The notes beneath the pieces are model-generated. The model was not told where the DNA came from and searched no databases. It saw only the letters and a list, made by a program, of their open reading frames with translations. DNA of 64,000 nucleotides from Acidobacteriota bacterium (GTDB lineage Bacteria > Acidobacteriota > Terriglobia > Terriglobales > Acidobacteriaceae): NCBI GenBank assembly GCA_021791875.1, contig JAJYVU010000008.1, positions 1 to 64,000 of the forward strand. The letters run 5' to 3'. Made by a program: the position numbers and the translations under genes. Below, in pieces: positions 45,919 to 55,240 of the stretch. Numbering within the stretch: position 1 is the first letter of the stretch; each line of letters begins with the position of its first letter.

Positions 45919-47286
45919 ATGAATCCTGCTGACGAAATTCGCATCCAGTACCACGACGAAGTTCCGCGCGGCGCCAAGATCAAGGTTATCGGCGTTGGCG
46001 GCGGCGGCGGCAACGCCGTCAATCGCATGATCGCGGCGCGTGTCGAGGGGGTTGAGTTCATCGCGGCCAACACCGACCGGCAGGCGCTGCAGCTCTCGCA
46101 CGCGCCCGTCAAGCTCCAGCTCGGAACGCGCCTGACCAGCGGCCTGGGCGCAGGCGCCAACCCCGACATCGGCCGCCAGGCAGCGCTCGAAGACTCGGAG
46201 AAGATCATCGAGGCGCTGGAAGGCGCGGATATGGTCTTTGTCACCGCCGGCCTCGGCGGCGGCACCGGAACGGGTGCGGCTCCGGTGATCGCCTCGCTCG
46301 CCAGCGAAATGGGCGCGCTCACCGTCGCTGTGGTGACGCGGCCCTTCGGCTTTGAGGGCAAGCGGCGCATGATGCAGGCCGAGCGCGGCATGCAGGAGCT
46401 GATCGACAGCGTCGACACCATGATCGTCATTCCCAACGAAAAGCTGCTCGCCGTCGCCAAGGATGCCGGTTTCTTCGAGTCCTTCCGTATCGCCGACGAT
46501 GTGCTGCGCCAGGGCGTGCAGGGAATCTCCGACATCATCACCATCCCCGGCATCATCAACCGCGACTTTGCCGACGTGAAGACCACGATGGCCGGCATGG
46601 GCTACGCCGTGATGGGCGCGGCGGTCCGCGCGGGAGAAAACCGCGCGATTGAGGCGGCCCAGGCAGCGATGGCGTCTCCGCTGCTCGAGAATGTCGCCAT
46701 CGATGGTGCGCGCGGGATCCTCATCAACATCAGCGGCTCCAGCTCGCTCAAATTGAGCGAGGTCAACGCCGCCTCCACGCTCATTCAGGAAGCGGCCCAC
46801 GAAGACGCCAACATCATCTTTGGCGCAGTGCTCGATGAATCCCTCGGCGACGAGGTGAAGATCACGGTCATCGCCACGGGTTTCGAGCACGAGTCCCACG
46901 AACGCCGCGAGCGGATGCTGACCTCCACGGCACAGCCGCAGGTTGCGCGGCCGACAGCGCCGATTCCCGACGCGCCGCCCGCGAGGGCCCGCTTCGCCAG
47001 TGAGGAAGAATTCGAGCCTGAACTGGTTCCGGTTTCGACCGAGCAGCTGGTGGAGGCTTTTGCCGCACCAGTGCGCAAGCCCGAGCCAGTCTACGAGGCG
47101 CCACTGCACATCCCGGAGATGCCGCCTGCTCCCCCGATGGCAGCCGCGCCGTACGAGCCTGCCCAGACGCCTGTTTTTGACGAGTCTCAGGCCGTCGCGG
47201 CACCGAGTTTTGAAGATCTCTCCGCGCCCAGTCACGAAGATCTTGAGATTCCGGCCTTCATGCGGCAGAATAACCTTCGTCCATGA
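45919..47286 (+). CDS. ftsZ: Cell division GTPase FtsZ
   Basis: The 455-residue tubulin homologue forms the Z ring. GTP binding: [13 protein letters not shown] (25-37) and GGGTGTG (113-119); the T7 loop reads [12 protein letters not shown] variable Pro/Glu/Ala-rich linker of about 110 residues ends in the conserved C-terminal peptide EIPAFMRQN (443-451), the FtsA-binding site. The ATG at 45919 was chosen because GGAG lies eight bases upstream and earlier starts overlap ftsA. Its stop overlaps the next start as ATGA. Confidence 0.96.
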   Translation: MNPADEIRIQYHDEVPRGAKIKVIGVGGGGGNAVNRMIAARVEGVEFIAANTDRQALQLSHAPVKLQLGTRLTSGLGAGANPDIGRQAALEDSEKIIEALEGADMVFVTAGLGGGTGTGAAPVIASLASEMGALTVAVVTRPFGFEGKRRMMQAERGMQELIDSVDTMIVIPNEKLLAVAKDAGFFESFRIADDVLRQGVQGISDIITIPGIINRDFADVKTTMAGMGYAVMGAAVRAGENRAIEAAQAAMASPLLENVAIDGARGILINISGSSSLKLSEVNAASTLIQEAAHEDANIIFGAVLDESLGDEVKITVIATGFEHESHERRERMLTSTAQPQVARPTAPIPDAPPARARFASEEEFEPELVPVSTEQLVEAFAAPVRKPEPVYEAPLHIPEMPPAPPMAAAPYEPAQTPVFDESQAVAAPSFEDLSAPSHEDLEIPAFMRQNNLRP

Positions 47287-47561
47287 AACGTCTCGCCATT
47301 GCGTTACTCGCGCTTGTGGTGTGGGCCTGCCCGGGGATGCTCCATGCATCCATCCGACATACCCGGCATACGGCCCACCCCAAAGTGGTCCGCCATCATG
47401 TCGCCCGTCGCCCGCGGGTGCGCCATTACACCGAGAGGGCGCAGCGGCACAGGGTGGTCAGAACCAGGTATCCGCGGCACTACACGCGCAAGGCACGACC
47501 CCACAAGAAAGCGCGCCGGCTGCGGAAAGCGCATCGGCACAAGAAGGTCGGGCACAAGTAG
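47283..47561 (+). CDS. Small secreted, extremely basic His/Arg/Lys-rich protein
   Basis: The 92-residue product has a signal peptide (about 1-22, [22 protein letters not shown]). In the remaining 70 residues I count about 19 Arg, 12 His and 8 Lys and a single acidic residue, so the mature protein is strongly cationic. Its ATG overlaps the ftsZ stop as ATGA, implying coupled translation with ftsZ. I recognise no family. Binding to anionic polymers such as teichoic-like acids, LPS, DNA or metals via His would fit its composition, but this is inference. Confidence 0.6.
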   Translation: MKRLAIALLALVVWACPGMLHASIRHTRHTAHPKVVRHHVARRPRVRHYTERAQRHRVVRTRYPRHYTRKARPHKKARRLRKAHRHKKVGHK

Positions 47562-47638
47562 ATTTCGGTTCTTGCGAGGTTTACCTGGACTCGGGCCTCT
47601 ATCGGGGCAGCCAAATCGGGATTCCTAATGATTCAGGG

Positions 47639-47673
47639 CAGTCCTCATTCGGTATACATCCGAGGGAGGACTG
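47639..47673. terminator. Hairpin ending the dcw unit and the channel gene
   Basis: CAGTCCTC and GAGGACTG form an 8-bp stem with further pairing inside (TTCGG / CCGA). It lies between the convergent basic-protein and channel genes; U-tracts are weak. Confidence 0.45.
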
Positions 47674-47675
47674 AG

Positions 47676-48725
47676 TTAGCTCGTCAGCAGCTTTTCCAGT
47701 TCTTCCAGCCGTTCGTGTTCGCCCATCACGATCAGGTAATCCCCGGGAGCAATTTCGAATTCTGCGGGAGGATTGAATACCATCTCGCCGCTCTTGCGAC
47801 GCACGGCCAGCACAATGGCGCCTGTGTGGTTTTCATTCATCACCCGCGTCAGTGTGCGGCTGTCAAAGGGCTCCTTCGGCGCAACGCGTACCTGCTCAAT
47901 CGAGACGTGTGGTCCCAGTTCGCTGTGTTCAAAGTCCAGAAACTCGACCACGTGCGGCCGCAGCAGCGCATTCGCCATCTGGTTACCGGCAATCGCGTAG
48001 GGCGTGAGCACCGTATCGGCGCCCGCGCGCCGCAGCTTTTCTTCGGCTTCTTCTTCTGAGACGCGCGTCACCACGCGCAGGGTCGGATTGAGCGCCTTGG
48101 CCGAGAGAATGATGAACAGGTTTTCCGCGTCTGAGGGCAGCGCCGCGATGAGCCCGCGCGCCCGCTCCACCCCCACTTCGCGCAGGCTCTGGTCGCGCGT
48201 GGCATCGGCTGCGACCGCCAGCATGCCCATTCCTGTTGCGCGCGCCACCCGCGACTCATCGCGGTCGAGAATCACAAACGGCGCCCGCGCCTGTTGCAGT
48301 TCAAACGACGCGTGCCGTCCCACGCGGCCAAAGCCGCAGACAATTACGTGATCGTGCAATGACTGAATCATGCGCTTCATCCTGCGTTTGCCAAAGCGGT
48401 CCTGCAGTTCCAGTTCGATGATGGTTTGCGTCATCGCGCCCACGGCCAGGAACATCGAGGTCACGCCAAACAGGATCAGAATGGCATTAAACACCTGCCC
48501 CCGCCTGTGCAGCGGGCTCAGTTCCTGGTTGCCGGTTGTCGTGATCGTCGTGACGGTGCGGTAGAAGGCGTCAAAGACCGAGTCGCCCTGCACCAGCGTG
48601 AAGCCGATAGTGCCCACCACCAGTGCTGTGCCCAGCAGTCCGGCGATCATCAGTACGCGGTACAGCAAGCGCCGGGAATGCAGGGGCTTCGCTGTCCACT
48701 CCGCTGTCTGCCGTCGTCTGGGCAT
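47676..48725 (-). CDS. Two-helix potassium channel with RCK (TrkA-N/TrkA-C) domains
   Basis: The 349-residue protein has two membrane helices (about 22-44 and 78-102), a pore loop with TTITTTGNQE in the filter position, an RCK-N Rossmann domain (HVIVCGFGRVGRHASFELQ near 125) and an RCK-C domain at the end (PPAEFEIAPGDYLIVMG). This is the MthK/YugO layout, giving ion-gated K+ flux. The filter departs from TVGYGD: Gly is kept but the Tyr-Gly pair is Asn-Gln, so ion selectivity is doubtful. It is convergent with the dcw cluster. Confidence 0.82.
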   Translation of the reverse strand: MPRRRQTAEWTAKPLHSRRLLYRVLMIAGLLGTALVVGTIGFTLVQGDSVFDAFYRTVTTITTTGNQELSPLHRRGQVFNAILILFGVTSMFLAVGAMTQTIIELELQDRFGKRRMKRMIQSLHDHVIVCGFGRVGRHASFELQQARAPFVILDRDESRVARATGMGMLAVAADATRDQSLREVGVERARGLIAALPSDAENLFIILSAKALNPTLRVVTRVSEEEAEEKLRRAGADTVLTPYAIAGNQMANALLRPHVVEFLDFEHSELGPHVSIEQVRVAPKEPFDSRTLTRVMNENHTGAIVLAVRRKSGEMVFNPPAEFEIAPGDYLIVMGEHERLEELEKLLTS

Positions 48726-48934
48726 CTGCCGAATCTTCCTCCGGACGCCTCATCATAAGCCAGGTTGCCTGTTTTGCGCTGTAATGTTCTCCGTTCCACC
48801 GCGATTGCGGGGTGACAACTGTCACTTCCGATTCCTGACAAACGGGACTACAAAGCCGTTCCGCTCCGCGTGATTCTCATTGTGTACTCGCAAGCGCCGT
48901 ATCTCCACGAACTCAAAATCCAGGAGAGAAACCG

Positions 48935-49897
48935 ATGTCCACTGCCATGCTTTCCATCGAGCCAATCACAGCTCGCCCTGCCCCCTTGCCCTACCGCACG
49001 CCCGTCGCTCAACTGCGCAACGTGACCCGGCGTTACGGGAAAGTGGTGGCTCTCAAGGGATTTTCACTCGCCATTTACCCCGGCGAAGTGGTGGCTTTGC
49101 TCGGCCCCAATGGGGCGGGCAAAACTACCGCCGTGCGCCTGCTGCTCGGCCTGCTCTCAGCGCACGGCGGGCAGGTGACAGTTCTTGGCGGCGATCCGCG
49201 CGAAGACAGCACACGGATCCGCATGGGGGCCATGCTGCAGGTTTCGCGAGTACCAGAGATGCTGCGCGTCCGTGAGCATATTGATCTCTTCCGCGGCTAT
49301 TACCCCAATCCGCTGCCCGCTGCGGAAATCGTTCGCCTGGCTCAGCTGGAAGGGCTGGAAAACCGTCTGTTTGGCAAACTTTCCGGCGGGCAAAAGCAGC
49401 GCGTGCTCTTTGGTCTGGCGCTCTGTGGCGATCCGGATCTCGTCTTCCTCGACGAGCCCACCGTCGGGATGGATATTGAATCCCGGCGCGCGCTGTGGGA
49501 TCGCATTCGCGCGCTTTCCGCCGCCGGCAAAGCCGTGCTGCTCACCACGCATTACCTGGAAGAAGCAGATCAGCTCGCCAGCCGTGTGGTTGTGATTCAC
49601 GAGGGCAGAACCGTGGCGCAGGGCACGCCCGCGGAAATCAGGCACCACGCCGGCGGACGCCGTATTCGATGCATCACGCGCCTCGATGCAGCGTGGGTCC
49701 GCAGGCTGCCCGGCGTGACTGACGTCTCGCAGGACCGCGAAGCGCTGCTTATCCACGCTGCGGCGCCCGAGCCTGTGTTGCGAGAAATGCTCGCTGCCGA
49801 TGCAACCCTGTATGGCCTTGAAATCAACGCCGCCGGTCTTGAAGAGGCGTTCCTTTCACTCACCCAGAACCACAACGCCGAGGAGGTGACCCAGTGA
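48935..49897 (+). CDS. ABC transporter ATP-binding protein
   Basis: The 320-residue subunit has Walker A GPNGAGKT (about 56-63), the signature LSGGQKQRVLFGLAL, Walker B LVFLDEPTVGMD and the H-loop TTHYLEEAD. It is of the DrrA/NatA type that pairs with ABC-2 permeases for export of drugs, lipids or peptides. A C-terminal region of about 100 residues follows, as in DrrA. GGAGAG precedes the ATG. The stop overlaps the permease start as GTGA. Confidence 0.9.
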   Translation: MSTAMLSIEPITARPAPLPYRTPVAQLRNVTRRYGKVVALKGFSLAIYPGEVVALLGPNGAGKTTAVRLLLGLLSAHGGQVTVLGGDPREDSTRIRMGAMLQVSRVPEMLRVREHIDLFRGYYPNPLPAAEIVRLAQLEGLENRLFGKLSGGQKQRVLFGLALCGDPDLVFLDEPTVGMDIESRRALWDRIRALSAAGKAVLLTTHYLEEADQLASRVVVIHEGRTVAQGTPAEIRHHAGGRRIRCITRLDAAWVRRLPGVTDVSQDREALLIHAAAPEPVLREMLAADATLYGLEINAAGLEEAFLSLTQNHNAEEVTQ

Positions 49898-50679
49898 ACT
49901 CCGCCGCTGTCATGGCCCACCCGCACAAGCTAAGCGCAGGCTACTACCTGCATGCACTCACGCAGGAAACCCGCTATGAATTTCTCAGCCGTCTGCGCTT
50001 ACGCGCCTTTTCGCTCTCGACCATCGGATTTCCGGTGATGTTCTATCTTTTCTTTGGCCTTACCAACAGCCACGGCAACATCGCTGCGTATCTGATTGCG
50101 ACTTACAGCTGCTTCGGGATGATCGCGGCCTGCCTCTTCGGCATTGGCGTGAGCGTCTCGCAGGAGCGCATGCAGGGCTGGCTCGACCTGAAGCTGGCCA
50201 GCCCCATGCCGCGCTGGACCTATCTCACGGCCAAGATCGCAAGCTGTGCCGCATTTGCCATGATCATAGTTACCATTCTGCTTGTGCTTGGCATTCTTTT
50301 CGGCGGGGTGCACATCACGGCGATGCAGATCCTCGCGCTTTACGGCGTCACGCTGGCCGGAGCCGTCCCGTTCTCCGCGATGGGCGTGCTCATTGCATTG
50401 CTGGTGCCGCCCAACGCAGCGCCTGCCATCATCAACCTCATCTATCTGCCCATGTCGTTTGCGTCGGGCCTGTGGGTTCCCATCCGCTATTTGCCCCACT
50501 GGATGCAGCACTTTGCACCCGTGATGCCGGCGTATCACTATGGCCAGCTGGCGCTCGCAATCTTCGGATTCGCGCAGCCCGGAGCGGCTTCTCAACACTG
50601 GTCCGCGCTTACTGGTTTCACTTGTCTTATGCTGGGTGGTGCGTGGTGGATTTTCGCCCGCAGTGAGGCCCGAGCATGA
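49894..50679 (+). CDS. ABC-2 type transporter permease
   Basis: The 261-residue protein has six hydrophobic segments and the ABC-2 permease form (SQERMQGWLDLKLASPMPRWTYL in the first cytoplasmic loop). With the preceding ATPase it forms an exporter. It begins with GTG overlapping the ATPase stop and ends in ATGA with the kinase gene, so all four genes of the unit are translationally coupled. The substrate cannot be deduced. Confidence 0.88.
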   Translation: MNSAAVMAHPHKLSAGYYLHALTQETRYEFLSRLRLRAFSLSTIGFPVMFYLFFGLTNSHGNIAAYLIATYSCFGMIAACLFGIGVSVSQERMQGWLDLKLASPMPRWTYLTAKIASCAAFAMIIVTILLVLGILFGGVHITAMQILALYGVTLAGAVPFSAMGVLIALLVPPNAAPAIINLIYLPMSFASGLWVPIRYLPHWMQHFAPVMPAYHYGQLALAIFGFAQPGAASQHWSALTGFTCLMLGGAWWIFARSEARA

Positions 50680-51881
50680 GTCCCCAAGGTCAAGATGCGA
50701 TGAAGGACAGCGCCACAAGCCAGATTCCGTTCGACGCGCCATGCTCCACGGACAAGGCATACGACTGGCGTGAGCCCGCCGCGCTGCCGCAGCTCAAGAA
50801 TATGCACAACCGTGGGCGTCTCTTCCATTTTGTCTGGCTTATCTACACGGCGTTTTTCTTTGTTGTGCCGATCCAGGAAAACACCTTGCGCTCTTGGGTC
50901 GAATTCGGCATTGCGTATGCGCTTTTTCTCGCTTTCTATGCCGGAATCTATTTCGCCCGCAATGCTCGCCGGCAATACTGGATGCTCGGCGGGATGGCCG
51001 CGCTGGGGTTCGCGTATGTGCCGCTCAATCCATCTGCCAGCGGCATGTTCATCTATGTGGCGGCCATTCTTCCATTCGTTACGGAATCGGCCTGGGTCTG
51101 CTTCGTCATCATCGGTTCCTTGTGTGTCGGGTCAGCGTTTGAGGCCTGGTATCTGCACATCCTGCCATGGTCCTGGGGCATCGTCGCTTTCTTTTGCGTG
51201 TCTGTCGGGGCAGGGAATTACATTGCTTCGCAGGCGCGCCGTTCCGGGATCCAGCTCATGCGGGCGCATGAGCAGATGGCCGAACTCGCCAAGGTTGCCG
51301 AGCGCGAACGCATCGCGCGCGATCTTCACGATTTGCTGGGGCACACGCTTTCGGTTGTGGCGCTCAAGGCCGAGCTGGCCGGCCGCTCCTTTGACCGCGA
51401 CCCCGCGCGCGCCCGCAGTGAGATTGGCGAGGTGGAAGCCATTGCCCGCCAATCCCTCCAGCAGGTGCGCGAAGCCGTTTCCGGCTACCGCATGCGCGGC
51501 CTCGCGGCGGAAATCGACAATGCGCAGCGTTCGCTCGCCGCTGCCGGCGTCAAGCTCACCTGCACTACGCCACAGCCGGATTTCGGCCCCGCGGAAGAAA
51601 GCGTTCTCGCGCTGATCCTTCGCGAAGCCGTGACCAACGTGCTCCGTCATGCGCAGGCAACCGAGGTTCGCCTTGAGTTTTCTGAAGATTCCGGCGGCGT
51701 GCGGCTCAACGTGGCGGACAATGGCCGCGGCGGCATCCGCACGGAAGGGAGCGGACTCCGCGGTATGCGCGAGCGAGTGCAAATGCTCGGCGGCAGTTTC
51801 CAGCTCGAATCCCTGCACGGCACCGCCATCTCGGTTCAGCTACCGGCGCATGCCGTCTCGGGAACGGTCGTTCAGCCATGA
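50676..51881 (+). CDS. Sensor histidine kinase (HisKA_3, DesK/NarL-type)
   Basis: The 401-residue protein has about five or six N-terminal membrane helices (about 48-180), a linker, a HisKA_3 dimerisation domain with the phospho-acceptor His in RERIARDLHDLLGH and a HATPase domain (LREAVTNVLRHAQA, VADNGRGG, GLRGMRERV). The topology, with little periplasmic sensing mass, is that of DesK-like kinases that sense the membrane. It overlaps both the permease and the regulator by ATGA. Confidence 0.9.
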   Translation: MSPQGQDAMKDSATSQIPFDAPCSTDKAYDWREPAALPQLKNMHNRGRLFHFVWLIYTAFFFVVPIQENTLRSWVEFGIAYALFLAFYAGIYFARNARRQYWMLGGMAALGFAYVPLNPSASGMFIYVAAILPFVTESAWVCFVIIGSLCVGSAFEAWYLHILPWSWGIVAFFCVSVGAGNYIASQARRSGIQLMRAHEQMAELAKVAERERIARDLHDLLGHTLSVVALKAELAGRSFDRDPARARSEIGEVEAIARQSLQQVREAVSGYRMRGLAAEIDNAQRSLAAAGVKLTCTTPQPDFGPAEESVLALILREAVTNVLRHAQATEVRLEFSEDSGGVRLNVADNGRGGIRTEGSGLRGMRERVQMLGGSFQLESLHGTAISVQLPAHAVSGTVVQP

Positions 51882-52489
51882 AACAGATCCAGGTTATCGT
51901 TGCAGAAGATCAGGCCATGGTGCTCGGCGCGCTGGCCGCGCTGCTGGAAACCGAGCCGGACATTGCTGTCTGCGCGCGCGCGGCCAATGGACGCCTGGCA
52001 CTGTCGGCTGTTGCCGCGCATCATGCTGACGTGCTCGTCACCGACATCGAAATGCCCGAGATGACCGGTCTCACGCTGGCCGGGGAAGTCCGCGACCGTT
52101 ATCCCGAAACGCGCGTCATCATCCTTACCACCTTTGCCCGCCCCGGCTATTTGCGCCGCGCCCTCGACGCCGGCGCCAAAGGTTACCTGCTCAAAGACCG
52201 TCCCGCGGCCGAGCTTGCCGATGCGGTTCGGCGGGTGCACCGGGGCCTGCGCGTCATCGATCCCCAACTCGCCGCTGACGCGTGGGAAAGTGGGCCAGAT
52301 CCGCTGACCGAACGCGAACGCCAGATTCTGTGGCGTGCGGGGGAAGGCAAAACCAGTCAGGAAATTGCCACGGAGCTGCATCTTTCCGAAGGCACGGTGC
52401 GCAACTATCTCTCTGAGGCCATCAATAAGCTTGGCGCCGCCAACCGCGTCGACGCCGCCCGCATCGCCCGCGCCAAGGGCTGGCTCTGA
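51878..52489 (+). CDS. Response regulator, NarL/LuxR family
   Basis: The 203-residue protein has a receiver domain with acceptor Asp in VLVTDIEMPEMTG (Asp53 region), switch Thr in ILTTFARPGYL and Lys in LLKDRPA, and a LuxR-type helix-turn-helix (LTERERQILWRAGEGKTSQEIA, then LSEGTVRNYLSEAINKLGA). Its partner is the kinase just upstream, and the likely target is the exporter operon. It ends the four-gene unit. Confidence 0.92.
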   Translation: MKQIQVIVAEDQAMVLGALAALLETEPDIAVCARAANGRLALSAVAAHHADVLVTDIEMPEMTGLTLAGEVRDRYPETRVIILTTFARPGYLRRALDAGAKGYLLKDRPAAELADAVRRVHRGLRVIDPQLAADAWESGPDPLTERERQILWRAGEGKTSQEIATELHLSEGTVRNYLSEAINKLGAANRVDAARIARAKGWL

Positions 52490-52640
52490 GTTCATACCTG
52501 TCAGGTGAGGAGCGCCTGAAAGTATTCACAGGCCTCTAGTAAATCGTTTAGACTGCGGTTGCCTTCAAGGAGCGAGTTCGTCTGTCCCCTGCGAAATGCG
52601 CCCCATACCTTGCAACTTCGGCTGGAAAAAGGAGATTCCC

Positions 52641-54812
52641 GTGCGCCTGAAAGCTACCTCGCTCGCACTGTTGCTCGCCTGCACCGTATCCCTTGCCATC
52701 GCGCAAAAGCCCAGATATCAGTACCCGTTTGAGAATCCCTCGTTGCCGGTCAATGTTCGCGTCAAGAATCTGCTTTCGCTTATGACGCTGCAGGAAAAGA
52801 TCGACGCTCTCGGCTCGGATCCCTCAGTGCCGCGCCTCGGTGTAGTCGGCACCACTGCCGTGGAAGGACTGCATGGCGAAGCGCTCGGCGGCCCGGCACA
52901 CTGGGAGGGTCGATTCCGTCACGTGGTACCTACCACGCAGTTTCCGCAGTCGTACGGGCTTGGGCAGACCTGGGATCCCGCGCTGCTCGAAAAAGCCGCC
53001 GCAGTTGAGGCCTTTGAAACGCGCTGGGCCTTTGACAAGTACCACGCCGGAGGCCTCATTGTGCGCGCACCCAACGCCAACCTGGCGCGCGACCCACTCT
53101 GGGGCCGCAACGAAGAAACCTTTGGCGAGGACCCCTACCTCGCCGGCAAGCTCACCGTTGCTTATGTCCGGGGTCTGCAGGGAAATAATCCCCGCTATTG
53201 GGAAACTGCGTCGCTCATGAAGCACTTCGTCGGATACAACAACGAAACCAATCGCGCGGGCTCATCCTCCAACTTTGGCGTACGCCTGTTTCAGGAGTAC
53301 TACGCCTTGCCTTTCCGCATGGGCATCGAGGATGGCCACTCGAACGCCTTTATGACCTCCTACAACGCCTGGAACGGCATTCCGATGACCGTGAATCCCG
53401 TGCTGCGCAGGGTTGTCATGCGGCGCTGGCACTTCGACGGCATCATCTGCACGGATGCCGGCGCCATGACAAATATGGTCGATCATTTTCACTACTATCA
53501 GACCCTTCCGCAAGCGGCTGCGGGTGCTATCCATGCGGGCGTCAACCAGTTCCTCGACCGATACCAGAAGCCGGTGGAAGAGGCGCTCGCGGAGCACCTG
53601 ATCACGGAGAAGGACATCGATCGCAACCTCGCGGGCGTTTACCGCGTGATGATCCATCTCGGCATGCTCGATCCCGCCTCCATGAACCCCTACGCGCTCA
53701 TCGGCATTACCCACGTCGATCCTGCCAAGGGCGATCCCTGGTGGTGGCCTTCGCATATCCAGGTCGCGCTCCAGGCGACGGAAGAATCCATTGTGCTGCT
53801 GAAAGACCAGGACCGCGCTCTTCCGCTCGACGCCGCCAGGCTGCACTCGATCGCGGTGATCGGCCCCTGGGCCAACACGGTCAATCTGGACTGGTACAGC
53901 GGAACCCCGCCCTTCGCCATCACGCCCGTCCAGGGCATACAGAAGTTCGTCGGTCCCAACGTCAAGGTTACCTATAACAACGGCTCCAACCTCGCAGCCG
54001 CCGCGGCGCTGGCGAAGAAGTCCGACGTCGCCATCGTCATCATCGGCAACAACCCCACCTGCGATGCGGGCTGGGGTGTCTGCAATGTTCCCAGCGACGG
54101 CAAAGAAGCCTTCGACCGCACATCCATGACGCTGCCCGGTGAGGCCATCGCCAGGGCTGTGTACGCTGCGAATCCCCACACCGTCGTGGTGGTGCAGACC
54201 AGCTTCCCGTACACCATCAACTGGACGGAGGCGCATATTCCCGGCATCCTGGAAATGACCAACAACAGCGAAGAGCAGGGAACCGCGCTCGCCAACGTTC
54301 TATTCGGCAAATACGATCCTGCGGGCAGACTCACGCAGACCTGGGTGCGCTCCATGAGCCAGCTTCCGCCGCTCATGGATTACAACATCCGCCACGGATT
54401 CACGTACCTGTATTTCCACCACAAGCCGCTTTATCCCTTCGGCTTTGGGCTCAGCTACACCACCTTCCAGTATTCCAACCTGCGCCTCAGCAGCAACACG
54501 CTGCCTGCGAATGGACAAATCACGGTGAGCGTCGACGTCACCAACACGGGCAAGCGCGACGGCGATGAGGTGGTGCAGATGTACGTGAAACATCTGGACT
54601 CGAAGGTCGCACGGTCCATCGAAGCGCTCAAAGGCTTCGAGCGAATCAACATCCCTGTCGGCCAGACGCGGACCGTAACCTTCCCGCTCACGGCGAAGGC
54701 CCTGGCTTACTGGAGTTACGGGGGGTGGCGCGTCGAGCACGATCACGTCCAGATTCTCATCGGCGCATCCTCGGCAGATATTCGCCAGAAAGCCGAGATC
54801 ACGGTGGAGTAA
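52641..54812 (+). CDS. Glycoside hydrolase family 3 beta-glycosidase, secreted
   Basis: The 723-residue enzyme has a signal peptide (about 1-21, ending AIAQ), the GH3 N-terminal barrel, the C-terminal sandwich and a fibronectin III-like domain (about 610-700, with NTGKRDGDEVVQMYVKH). The nucleophile is probably Asp272 in IICTDAGAM, although the following Trp of the usual SDW is replaced. GTG at 52641 was preferred to the ATG at 52596: GGAG precedes it and it opens the signal peptide. Likely substrates are beta-glucosides or xylosides from plant material. Confidence 0.85.
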   Translation: MRLKATSLALLLACTVSLAIAQKPRYQYPFENPSLPVNVRVKNLLSLMTLQEKIDALGSDPSVPRLGVVGTTAVEGLHGEALGGPAHWEGRFRHVVPTTQFPQSYGLGQTWDPALLEKAAAVEAFETRWAFDKYHAGGLIVRAPNANLARDPLWGRNEETFGEDPYLAGKLTVAYVRGLQGNNPRYWETASLMKHFVGYNNETNRAGSSSNFGVRLFQEYYALPFRMGIEDGHSNAFMTSYNAWNGIPMTVNPVLRRVVMRRWHFDGIICTDAGAMTNMVDHFHYYQTLPQAAAGAIHAGVNQFLDRYQKPVEEALAEHLITEKDIDRNLAGVYRVMIHLGMLDPASMNPYALIGITHVDPAKGDPWWWPSHIQVALQATEESIVLLKDQDRALPLDAARLHSIAVIGPWANTVNLDWYSGTPPFAITPVQGIQKFVGPNVKVTYNNGSNLAAAAALAKKSDVAIVIIGNNPTCDAGWGVCNVPSDGKEAFDRTSMTLPGEAIARAVYAANPHTVVVVQTSFPYTINWTEAHIPGILEMTNNSEEQGTALANVLFGKYDPAGRLTQTWVRSMSQLPPLMDYNIRHGFTYLYFHHKPLYPFGFGLSYTTFQYSNLRLSSNTLPANGQITVSVDVTNTGKRDGDEVVQMYVKHLDSKVARSIEALKGFERINIPVGQTRTVTFPLTAKALAYWSYGGWRVEHDHVQILIGASSADIRQKAEITVE

Positions 54813-54858
54813 AACAGTTCTGAGGTGCCAGTCCACAGTCCTCAGGAAATGGAATCCA

Positions 54859-55152
54859 ATGCCTGTTGCCTCCATGACGCTGCAGCTTCGCATCGAGCAC
54901 AGCCGCTCGCTCAAGGACCGCCGTCAGGTGGTCCGCAGCCTGAAGGAGAAGCTGCGCCACGGTTTCAACATCTCCGTGGCGGAAATGGATGAGGCCGTCA
55001 CGTGGCAGTCGGCCACGCTCGGCATTGCTGCCGTCTCCGGGTCACGGGATTATCTTTCCGGGCTCATGACGGAGGTGGAAGCAGCCGCCCATCGTATCGC
55101 CGGCGACCTTGGGGCTGAGATCACCGACGCATGGTGGGAGCTGGTCGAGTGA
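54859..55152 (+). CDS. DUF503 (YlxP-like) protein
   Basis: The 97-residue protein matches the DUF503/YlxP size and pattern: an N-terminal beta strand (VASMTLQLRIEHSRSLKDRR), KLRHGFNISVAEMDEAVTWQSATLGIAAVSG and a short C-terminus. In many bacteria this gene lies between infB and rbfA; here it is about 5 kb from rbfA on the opposite strand. A ribosome-assembly-linked role is therefore suspected but unproven. Confidence 0.75.
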   Translation: MPVASMTLQLRIEHSRSLKDRRQVVRSLKEKLRHGFNISVAEMDEAVTWQSATLGIAAVSGSRDYLSGLMTEVEAAAHRIAGDLGAEITDAWWELVE

Positions 55153-55180
55153 GGGCTGCGGGCTCGATCAGGCGTCCCTC

Positions 55181-55221
55181 GGCAAAAATAAGAGGGGCAA
55201 CGGCATGGCCGTCGCCCCTCT
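55181..55221 (-). terminator. Intrinsic terminator downstream of the DUF948-like gene
   Basis: AGAGGGGC-A-ACGGC and GCCGT-C-GCCCCTCT pair around a very short loop. On the minus strand the stem is followed by TTATTTTTG. Confidence 0.75.
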
Positions 55222-55240
55222 TTGGTTTCTCTGGCAGCGG

